Shown here: in pieces, positions 5,529 through 11,615 of the stretch
How the letters are laid out: every line of letters starts with the position of its first letter
Numbering within the stretch: the first letter of the stretch is position 1
Virus record (IMG/VR): IMGVR_UViG_3300032006_001586
Coordinates: 1 to 25,809 of that record
Length of the DNA: 25,809 nucleotides
Reading direction: 5' to 3' (one strand)
From: a virus
Program-made: the position numbers and the translations under genes
The notes under the pieces: generated by a model
Seen by the model: the letters and a program-made list of their open reading frames with translations, nothing else
The model's database searches: none
What the model was told of the DNA's origin: nothing

Positions 5529-5551
5529 AAAACGACCCGGTAGGTCGTTTT
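5529..5551 (-). terminator. Hairpin terminator, copy 2 of a repeated module
   Basis: Same nine-base-pair stem AAAACGACC / GGTCGTTTT with loop CGGTA, followed on the minus strand by seven T that run straight into the TTGACA of the promoter at 5496-5524. Nothing leftward lies upstream within this window except the divergent late genes, so on this strand it may insulate the promoter from read-through. Confidence 0.85.
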
Positions 5552-5589
5552 CGCTGTAACTCTTTATTTTATAATGACTTAAAAAGTAT

Positions 5590-5597
5590 TATAAATA
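5590..5597 (+). promoter_or_regulatory. T4-type late promoter box
   Basis: Exact TATAAATA, the -10-only consensus recognised in T4 by the gp55 sigma factor with gp33/gp45. It lies 33 bases before the start of the nucleotidase-like gene and faces right, at the switch point between the leftward early genes and the rightward late genes. Confidence 0.8.
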
Positions 5598-5630
5598 TAT
5601 ACAAACTGCCAATTCCTAGAGAGTAAATAG

Positions 5631-6146
5631 ATGAAATCATTTAAAGAGTACCTAGAAGAAAAAGCATCATATAAAATCTATGTTGATATGGATGGTGTGC
5701 TTGTAGATTTTTTAGCAGGTGTTATGAAAGAATTACGCATTAACCGAGAACCGTATCAGGATGAGATTGATACGTTTTTATCCACAGCATATGGAAGTAC
5801 AAAAAAGTTTTGGAGTACATTACCTTGGTTAAGTGATGGTAAAAAATTATGGAATACCTTAAAAGATTTGAATACAGAAATTTTATCTGCTTGTCCAAAT
5901 AAATGTACCACTACTCCAAGCGTTGTGGCAGGGAAAAAAATATGGGTTAAGAAAAATTTAAAAATATCCAAGGGTATTAATATCACAACCCGAAGAGGCA
6001 AATTAAAATTCGTAGGACCTAAACATATTCTGATTGATGATTATATGAAAAATATTGAAGCGTGGAAGGGTGCAGGTGGAATAGGTATCCATCATAAAAA
6101 TGCAGTATCAACATTAGCACAATTGAAAAAAATATTATTGGGATAA
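5631..6146 (+). CDS. HAD-superfamily 5'-nucleotidase-like protein with capsid-targeting-like N-terminus
   Basis: 171 residues. HAD motif I is clear: VDMDGVLVDF, with the nucleophile Asp19 and acid/base Asp21. Motif IV is ILIDDYMKNIEAW near residues 133-145, with the metal-binding Asp pair, and a Lys-rich segment before it supplies the motif III lysine. Spacing and size match the 5'(3')-deoxyribonucleotidase (NT5C) group, which removes phosphate from dNMPs. Before the domain is MKSFKEYLEE, very like the capsid-targeting N-terminus of T4 internal proteins (MKTYQEF-type), with a Leu-x-Glu that could be a gp21 protease cleavage site; the enzyme may therefore be packed in the head. A late promoter precedes it, and the next gene starts one base after its stop. 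Confidence 0.75.
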   Translation: MKSFKEYLEEKASYKIYVDMDGVLVDFLAGVMKELRINREPYQDEIDTFLSTAYGSTKKFWSTLPWLSDGKKLWNTLKDLNTEILSACPNKCTTTPSVVAGKKIWVKKNLKISKGINITTRRGKLKFVGPKHILIDDYMKNIEAWKGAGGIGIHHKNAVSTLAQLKKILLG

Positions 6147-6147
6147 T

Positions 6148-7605
6148 ATGAAATCATTTAGAGAAGCAATCATAGATAAAAATAAAACTAATAATGATGG
6201 ATATTCTGAGTTAGAAGAAGAGCAAGAAGATATAAACATAATTCTTTTAACAGGTTCCAAGTCAGAAGATGATGAGCTTGTTGTCGCACAGATGATTAAG
6301 ACGGCAATCAAAATGAAACAGAAAGCAATAAGAGTTGTAATAGGTAAAGCATGGATTTCTGATTTTGATTTAGACAACAAAACAATAACTATCAAGAACT
6401 ATGAAGATACCGGAAAGGATATTACAATACATACAGAGAAAACTGTTGTTATTGTAAGAGCGGGTGCAATCACAGGAGGGTATGGTGAAATAGGCAGAGC
6501 TATGATTCATGCTTTTCAAGAGTCTGGTTGTTTCATGTTAAATAATTTAAATTCATCTTTGCTTTGTGATAATAAGTTTTTATCTTACATTACTTTTTCA
6601 AGAAATAATATTCCTATACCAAAAACTTCTTTGGTTACAAATGAAAAAGAAATTGAAAATGCACATAAAAGAATTGGTGGTAAGTTCCCAGTAGTTATTA
6701 AAACTCTATCTGGTACACAAGGCATTGGTGTTTCAATAGTTGAAAGTAAACAATCATTAGTATCTGTTATACAGTCATTAAGAAAACATGAAGCAGACTT
6801 GTTAATTCAAGAACATATAAAATTAGATTATGATGTAAGGACACTTGTACTTGGTGGAAGGGTTATTGCTTCCACAAAAAGAAATAAAATTTCAGATGAT
6901 TTTCGTTCCAATGCACATCTTGGAGCAACCACAGAACCATATGTACTTTCAGATAGAGAACAAAAAATTGTAAAAATGGTTGCAAGAACTCTGGGTGGTT
7001 CTTTGGTTGGTGTCGATCATTGTATTGTTGATGGTAAAATATATATTTTAGAATGTAACGCATCACCTGGTATTACATCTAATTATCATAACTACGATAT
7101 AACAAAAGTACCTCAGAAAAATTTAAAAGATGTTGGAACTACGGATGATATATATAAGACGATAATTAATTTTTTACGATACCCATCAAATAGAAACTTG
7201 ACTGGGTTTAAAGAATGTGGTTTTTTAGAACAAGTAACTATTAAAGGATGTGGAACTTTTATTGCAAAGTTTGATACAGGTAGTGGAACTAAGGCTTCAA
7301 TGAAAATAGTTGATAAGATAAAAGTTGAAGGCAATAAAGTTATGTGGGAATTAAAAGGAAAAAAATATGTACATAAGTTAGAAGCATGGAGTCAACCAAG
7401 AACATCTGATTCAGAAAGGACATCTAATCGTCCTGTTATTTTAGTAGATATAGAGTTTAATAATAAAACATATTTAAATATTCCTATTGCCCTTGACTTA
7501 GAAGGTAATAGTGAATTACTTGTAAATAGAAACTTGTTGGAAATTTTAAAGGTGTCAGTTAATCCAGCACAGAAATTTTTATTATCTGAATGGAGACCGA
7601 CATAA
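6148..7605 (+). CDS. RimK-like ATP-grasp ligase fused to RimB-like aspartic-protease domain
   Basis: 485 residues. N-terminus MKSFREAIIDK resembles the capsid-targeting sequence of T4 internal proteins and is followed by an acidic linker with LEEE. Residues about 30-335 form a RimK-type ATP-grasp ligase: PVVIKTLSGTQGIGV (nucleotide-binding loop), DVRTLVLGGRVIAS, DDFRSNAHLGA, and the metal site ILECNASPGI near 300-309. RimK adds glutamate to the C-terminus of ribosomal protein S6, and related enzymes make other peptide-like bonds. Residues about 355-485 resemble RimB/'ATP-dependent zinc protease' (pfam05618), a retropepsin-like fold: GTFIAKFDTGSGTKAS with the DTG motif near 375, then RPVILVDIEF and LLVNRNLLEIL. 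In bacteria these are usually separate genes. The substrate here is unknown; host S6 or a virion protein are options. Confidence 0.82.
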   Translation: MKSFREAIIDKNKTNNDGYSELEEEQEDINIILLTGSKSEDDELVVAQMIKTAIKMKQKAIRVVIGKAWISDFDLDNKTITIKNYEDTGKDITIHTEKTVVIVRAGAITGGYGEIGRAMIHAFQESGCFMLNNLNSSLLCDNKFLSYITFSRNNIPIPKTSLVTNEKEIENAHKRIGGKFPVVIKTLSGTQGIGVSIVESKQSLVSVIQSLRKHEADLLIQEHIKLDYDVRTLVLGGRVIASTKRNKISDDFRSNAHLGATTEPYVLSDREQKIVKMVARTLGGSLVGVDHCIVDGKIYILECNASPGITSNYHNYDITKVPQKNLKDVGTTDDIYKTIINFLRYPSNRNLTGFKECGFLEQVTIKGCGTFIAKFDTGSGTKASMKIVDKIKVEGNKVMWELKGKKYVHKLEAWSQPRTSDSERTSNRPVILVDIEFNNKTYLNIPIALDLEGNSELLVNRNLLEILKVSVNPAQKFLLSEWRPT

Positions 7606-8213
7606 TGTTAAAGAAAGTAGACGGGAAGTGGGCAATTGTTTCTAAGTCTAAAGGTAAACCATTAGTGTATTATAAGGGTGTTGGCAAACCAAGTGAGGAG
7701 TGGGTTGAGAAGGAAGAAAGAAGGATTCAGTATTTCAAAAATAAAAAGGAAGAAACTATGAAAACATATAAAGACTTTACTGAAGGTATGATGTCTTGGA
7801 AAGATATTAAAAATCGTGATCTTAAAAAGACCGGATATAAGAAAAAAGAAAAACTGAAAGGTAAAGAAGTCCTTGCATATAGTGCTGAACATGGAGAATT
7901 TTCCAAATTTAAAGATGAAAAAGAATTGGAAAAAGCAATGCGTGGGACGGGCAAAAAAATGAAATGGATTAAAGTTGAAAGTCTGGAAGAAGCATTCAAT
8001 TTTAAGAGTGCAGTTAAAAATGGATTTCTTGATCCTCCTGACGAGAAGTATGTTAAAGAATTAAAAAAGAAAGGTTGGGAGATTGATGAGTTTAATATCA
8101 CAAGTAAAGGATTTGAAATTACTGTAATCAATAAAAGAAAAGTTAAAAAAACATTTACAGATAAACGTCCTGAACTTGCACTTAAAACTGCTGCTCAAAA
8201 ATCAAAACGATAA
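7605..8213 (+). CDS. Two-part phage protein with internal capsid-targeting-like start
   Basis: 202 residues from the ATG that overlaps the upstream stop as TAATG, with GGAG nine bases before it. Residues 1-50 (MLKKVDGKWAIVSKSKGKPL, then GKPSEEWVEKEERRIQYFK) match a short conserved module seen in many T4-like marine phages. Residue 52 is a second Met opening MKTYKDFTEG, like the N-termini of the two genes upstream and of T4 internal proteins, and it has its own AGGAAG. The rest is very Lys-rich (about 80-130) and ends in a mixed region with FEITVINKRKVKKTFTD. Thus the locus may give a full-length protein and a 151-residue shorter one, or may be a fusion of two ancestral genes. Biochemical role unknown; DNA contact in the head is possible from its charge. 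Confidence 0.65.
   Translation: MLKKVDGKWAIVSKSKGKPLVYYKGVGKPSEEWVEKEERRIQYFKNKKEETMKTYKDFTEGMMSWKDIKNRDLKKTGYKKKEKLKGKEVLAYSAEHGEFSKFKDEKELEKAMRGTGKKMKWIKVESLEEAFNFKSAVKNGFLDPPDEKYVKELKKKGWEIDEFNITSKGFEITVINKRKVKKTFTDKRPELALKTAAQKSKR
7747..7760 (+). promoter_or_regulatory. Internal ribosome binding site and in-frame start
   Basis: AGGAAG at 7747-7752 lies five bases before the in-frame ATG at 7758-7760 inside the 7605-8213 gene. The product from this start would begin MKTYKDFTEG, a capsid-targeting-like sequence, so internal initiation would make a packaging-competent short form. Confidence 0.45.
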
Positions 8214-8214
8214 A

Positions 8215-8622
8215 ATGCCAAACGCTTTTATATACAATATGGATGGAGAAAAAACTTTGTTACCAAAAGGAAAATTAACTGAGCATTTTTCCAAGAAAGA
8301 ATTTGATTGTAGATGCGGTTGTGATACTGGGCCAATCAATATGATACTTGTTCAAAAATTAGAACAAGCAAGAATAGAATATGCCAGACCGATGAGAATC
8401 AATAGCGGTATTCGTTGCTTACATCATAATCGTTCCATAGGTAGTAGAGATACTTCTTCTCATATTAAATGTCTTGCAGCCGATGTTGGTTGTATTGGTA
8501 TGGAAGAACGACATAAGATGCTTAGTATCTTTCTTAAATATTTTTTACGAGTCGGTGTTCATAAAGAATTTATTCATGTTGACGTTGATCCTGATAAACC
8601 GAAAGGAGTATTTGTTTATTAA
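8215..8622 (+). CDS. M15-family peptidoglycan peptidase (endolysin-like)
   Basis: 135 residues from the ATG two bases after the upstream stop; an earlier in-frame TTG has no support. The protein matches the Peptidase_M15A group, zinc enzymes that cut peptide cross-links of peptidoglycan: LTEHFSKKEFDCRCGC near the start, the MRINSGIRCLHHN block, the metal-binding SSHIKCLAADVG (His and Asp ligands) and FIHVDVD (second His). The usual Gly in 'SSHxxGxAaD' is Cys here. The activity could be host lysis or local wall digestion during injection. It has no signal peptide or membrane segment, so if it is the endolysin it needs a holin; one of the membrane micropeptides could serve, but they lie in the early block. 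It sits just before the baseplate genes. Confidence 0.82.
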   Translation: MPNAFIYNMDGEKTLLPKGKLTEHFSKKEFDCRCGCDTGPINMILVQKLEQARIEYARPMRINSGIRCLHHNRSIGSRDTSSHIKCLAADVGCIGMEERHKMLSIFLKYFLRVGVHKEFIHVDVDPDKPKGVFVY

Positions 8623-8623
8623 C

Positions 8624-8636
8624 AGGAGGCTAAATG
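8624..8636 (+). promoter_or_regulatory. Strong ribosome binding site facing an out-of-frame ATG
   Basis: AGGAGG (8624-8629) is four bases before the ATG at 8634. That frame reads MFTNDYAKRCYRNF and stops at 8676-8678. The long protein of this locus is in the next frame (ATG at 8644, 14 bases from the AGGAGG). The run AAAA at 8655-8658 is where one base fewer would join both frames as MFTNDYAKDAIETFKRF. Confidence 0.6.
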
Positions 8637-8643
8637 TTTACTA

Positions 8644-9117
8644 ATGACTATGCTAAAAGATGCTATCGAAACTTTTAAAAGATTTGATACATATAAGGAA
8701 CCATCATCTATACATTGGTTTGTGTGGTTAATTGAAAATCCGAAATCACCATTTAGTTTAACAGGTGCAATTGATTTATATAACCATGACATTATTCATA
8801 TCTTACTCGGTAGGGGTATGGATGTTAAAGATGAAGCATTGGTTATAGGATTCACTATGGGGAATAGTGAATATACCAACAGTCTTGTTAAATGGTTATT
8901 TTTACTTTGTGCAAGAATGTTATATCCTTCCGGATATAGATTTGGTGATGCAGAGATAAAAGAATATAATCGTGGGTATTCTTATGGATTAACAAGACGC
9001 AAACGAAATATACACTTAGAAATTTTTGATATTGAAGAGGATGTTTCAGACATTAGAAGAAGGTTCGGTATTAACCATATTGATTTAAAAGATTATCCAA
9101 ATCTTTCGACATTTTAG
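8644..9117 (+). CDS. Coq4-like metal-site protein
   Basis: 157 residues from ATG 8644. The segment LYNHDIIHILLGRGMDVKDE contains HDxxH followed after eleven residues by Glu, which is the metal-binding signature of the ubiquinone-biosynthesis protein Coq4. Around it, SSIHWFVWLIENPKSPFSL and ALVIGFTMGN look like a conserved family also found, as I recall, in cyanobacteria and marine phages. Coq4 binds zinc and a lipid-quinone site at membranes. Here a helical soluble protein is predicted, with one more hydrophobic helix near WLFLLCARMLY. The function in a phage is unknown. The true start is uncertain: the best ribosome binding site serves an ATG ten bases upstream in another frame, so the first residues may be MFTNDYAK with an indel. 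Confidence 0.6.
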   Translation: MTMLKDAIETFKRFDTYKEPSSIHWFVWLIENPKSPFSLTGAIDLYNHDIIHILLGRGMDVKDEALVIGFTMGNSEYTNSLVKWLFLLCARMLYPSGYRFGDAEIKEYNRGYSYGLTRRKRNIHLEIFDIEEDVSDIRRRFGINHIDLKDYPNLSTF

Positions 9118-9127
9118 GGATTGAAGT

Positions 9128-9135
9128 TATAAATA
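9128..9135 (+). promoter_or_regulatory. T4-type late promoter box
   Basis: Exact TATAAATA 15 bases before the start of the small basic protein gene. The transcript would begin only a few bases before the ribosome binding site AGAGGA, leaving a very short leader. Confidence 0.75.
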
Positions 9136-9150
9136 TTCAGAGGATTTAAT

Positions 9151-9291
9151 ATGATTAAAGTAAAAGAAACTACAAGGAAAAGCAATAGAGTAAAGAAAGT
9201 TACTTCTATTGGAGCTCATTCAACAAGAAGCAGACCAAAGAATAAACACAAGAAAAGAAATTGGAAACGATATAGAGGACAAGGTAAGTAA
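9151..9291 (+). CDS. Small, highly basic conserved phage protein (46 aa)
   Basis: 46 codons starting MIKVKETTRKSNRVKKVTSI and ending NKHKKRNWKRYRGQGK. Lys and Arg make up well over a third of the residues. AGAGGA precedes the ATG, and a late promoter box lies just upstream. Small basic proteins ending in a (K)YRGQG(R/K)-like tail occur in many marine T4-like phages next to structural genes, by my recollection. The charge suggests DNA or RNA binding, perhaps in the head, but the function is unknown. Confidence 0.65.
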   Translation: MIKVKETTRKSNRVKKVTSIGAHSTRSRPKNKHKKRNWKRYRGQGK

Positions 9292-9309
9292 TAATTGAAC
9301 CTACCCACA

Positions 9310-9317
9310 TATAAATA
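9310..9317 (+). promoter_or_regulatory. T4-type late promoter box
   Basis: Exact TATAAATA 42 bases before the gp25-like gene. It heads the baseplate run gp25-gp6-gene 7 position, which has only overlaps or one-base gaps and so is probably one late transcript. Confidence 0.8.
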
Positions 9318-9359
9318 GTAACATAAAAAAAATATCAATACAAGGAAAAAGATCAAACA

Positions 9360-9776
9360 ATGGCAACTATTTTTTCAAAAGGTTTAAGCACAAATACCCG
9401 CAGATGGAGTGACCTTGATCTAGACTTTAAGGCCCATCCTGTTACCAAAGATATAGTAACCAAGAATGATGTTGAGGCAGTCAAGAGGTCAATAAGAAAT
9501 CTGATTCTTACCAATCGTTATGAGCGTCCTTTCCAGCCAGAATTAGACGGTGGGGTTACAAGACATTTGTTTGAACTTTCAACACCGCATACTAAATATG
9601 ATGTTGAGAGTGCAGTTAGGACTGCCATCTCAAATTTTGAAACCCGGGCAGAAGTTTTAGACATTATTGTGGGTGGTGATTTAGATAGAAATGGTTTTGA
9701 TGTGACAATCAATTTTAAAGTTATAAACGATCCGGAACCAGTAACCATAGAATTATTTTTAGAGAGGCTTAGATAA
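9360..9776 (+). CDS. 25: Baseplate wedge subunit, gp25-like
   Basis: 138 residues, close to T4 gp25 (132). gp25/GpW proteins link the baseplate wedge to the sheath and hub, with a lysozyme-like or T6SS TssE-like fold. The typical features are present: an N-terminal TRRWSDLDLDFKAHP stretch, DVEAVKRSIRNLILTNRYER, then PFQPELDGGVTRHLFE, which is the family 'ERpf.P..G..l...LFe' signature, and a C-terminal strand (FDVTINFKVINDPEPVTIEL). The ribosome binding site AGGAAAAAG precedes the ATG. The stop overlaps the next start as TAATG, coupling it to gp6, its wedge partner in T4. Confidence 0.93.
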   Translation: MATIFSKGLSTNTRRWSDLDLDFKAHPVTKDIVTKNDVEAVKRSIRNLILTNRYERPFQPELDGGVTRHLFELSTPHTKYDVESAVRTAISNFETRAEVLDIIVGGDLDRNGFDVTINFKVINDPEPVTIELFLERLR

Positions 9777-11614
9777 TGCCAACATCCGATAAGTTAGCAA
9801 TCACCGATTTAGAGTTTGACACCATCAAGACAAATTTAAAAACATTCCTTAAGGCACAATCACAATTTGCAGATTACGATTTTGAAGGTAGTGGTATGTC
9901 TGTTCTAATTGACCTTCTTGCATACAATACTCATTATATTGGGTACTATGCAAATATGCTTGGTAATGAAATGTTTTTGGATTCTTCATCTTTGAGAGAA
10001 TCAATTATATCTCATGCAAAACATCTCAACGTCATGCCCACTTCTAGGAGAGCATCAAAGGCAAAATTAAATTTTACTTTTAGACCTTCTGGCACTCCTA
10101 CCACTTTAACGATTGCAAAAGGCACCCAGTTCACTTCAACTATAAATGGTATTGCATATACTTTTGTAACTAACGCTGCAACCTCAGTTCCAAGATCAGT
10201 CCTTGGAACATATATTGCACTTGCCGTAGAAGTTACTGAAGGAAAAATTTTAAATAAAGCATATACAGTAGTTGATGATAGTACTCAACGATTTATTATT
10301 CCAAATGTAAATATAGATACGTCAACTATTACAGTTAAAGTTCAAAAGGCATCTGGTGATTCAGAAGTGTTTACATACACAAACGGTGATGCCGTTGATG
10401 TAACTACGATCAAGGGAACTGATAGAGTTTATTTTTTACAAGAGATAGAAGATCAAAAATATGAGATTACATTTGGTGATGGTACAGTAGGCAAACAACT
10501 ATCAACTGGCAATATTGTTTTTATTGAATACATTGTTAGTAATGGTACACTTGCTAATAAAGCATCTTCTTTTACACCAGTAGCAACTGTTGCAGGCTTG
10601 AGTATTGGTTCCGGAACACCAGGTTTTGATTTGACTACTAATACAAATGCAACTGGTGGTGCTGATCTACAAACTGCTAGTTCTATACAATTTCAAGCAC
10701 CTAAACTTTATCAAGCACAGAAAAGAGCTACAACTAAAAATGATTACAAAGCAGTAATATTGGAACAAAGGTCTGATATAGAATCTATCACAGTCTATGG
10801 TGGTGAGGATGCAGATCCTGTTCAGTATGGAAAAGTTTTTGTTGCTGTTAAACCAACGGGTAATAATACTTTTAGTGTTAATGCAAAAAATTCTATTAAA
10901 AATGATATATTGAAAAAAGTAAATGTTGTGACCGTGACTCCTGAAATTGTTGATCCTATTTTTTATTATCTTATTATAGAGAGTACAGTTAATTATGATC
11001 CTGTTACAAACTTGACAACTGAAGCAACTTTGAAAACAAATATTAATACTTCCATAACAAATTATATTACAAATAATTTAAAAAAGTTTGACCAGAAATT
11101 TCGTTATTCAAAATTAGTTCAGGATATTGATAATACATCCGATGCTATTAGAAATAATAAAACTACTATTAAGTATCAACAAAGAATAACTCCTACAACA
11201 TTGAACCTGGCAGCAAATTACACTTTGAATTTTAGTAACGCATTAGAAAAAGGTACTGTTAGTTCTACATCATTTGTTGGTACTGATGGCAATACATATT
11301 CTTTGGTTGACGATTCCTTAGGAATAATTAAAGCAGCAAGAACTACTAGTGGTGTTGTTGACAGTCCAAAATTATATTTGATACAGACGGATGGTTCAAC
11401 CGATCAGGGTACAGTTGATTATACAACAGGAAAGGTTGTATTAACTAATTTACAACCTGTAACAATTTCTGATGGTACTGGTGATATAAGATTCAATGTT
11501 ACACCTGAGATTAATAATAGTGATATTACACCATTGAGAGAACAAATTTTAACATACGATTCGACAGACACAACGGCAATTACTATTAACATGGTAGCAG
11601 AGACAATAATCTAA
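9776..11614 (+). CDS. 6: Baseplate wedge subunit, gp6-like (Baseplate J family)
   Basis: 612 residues against 660 in T4 gp6. gp6 dimers form the ring that holds the baseplate wedges together. The N-terminal region DLEFDTIKTNLKTFLKAQSQ, then SGMSVLIDLLAYNTHYIGYY and SLRESIISHAKHLNVMPTS is the strongly conserved gp6 signature. The middle shows baseplate-J type beta regions (YEITFGDGTVGKQLSTGN; ATTKNDYKAVILEQRSDIES). The C-terminal 100 residues are a beta-rich extension. It is coupled to gp25 by a TAATG overlap and followed after one base by the next structural gene. Confidence 0.93.
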   Translation: MPTSDKLAITDLEFDTIKTNLKTFLKAQSQFADYDFEGSGMSVLIDLLAYNTHYIGYYANMLGNEMFLDSSSLRESIISHAKHLNVMPTSRRASKAKLNFTFRPSGTPTTLTIAKGTQFTSTINGIAYTFVTNAATSVPRSVLGTYIALAVEVTEGKILNKAYTVVDDSTQRFIIPNVNIDTSTITVKVQKASGDSEVFTYTNGDAVDVTTIKGTDRVYFLQEIEDQKYEITFGDGTVGKQLSTGNIVFIEYIVSNGTLANKASSFTPVATVAGLSIGSGTPGFDLTTNTNATGGADLQTASSIQFQAPKLYQAQKRATTKNDYKAVILEQRSDIESITVYGGEDADPVQYGKVFVAVKPTGNNTFSVNAKNSIKNDILKKVNVVTVTPEIVDPIFYYLIIESTVNYDPVTNLTTEATLKTNINTSITNYITNNLKKFDQKFRYSKLVQDIDNTSDAIRNNKTTIKYQQRITPTTLNLAANYTLNFSNALEKGTVSSTSFVGTDGNTYSLVDDSLGIIKAARTTSGVVDSPKLYLIQTDGSTDQGTVDYTTGKVVLTNLQPVTISDGTGDIRFNVTPEINNSDITPLREQILTYDSTDTTAITINMVAETII

Positions 11615-11615
11615 T

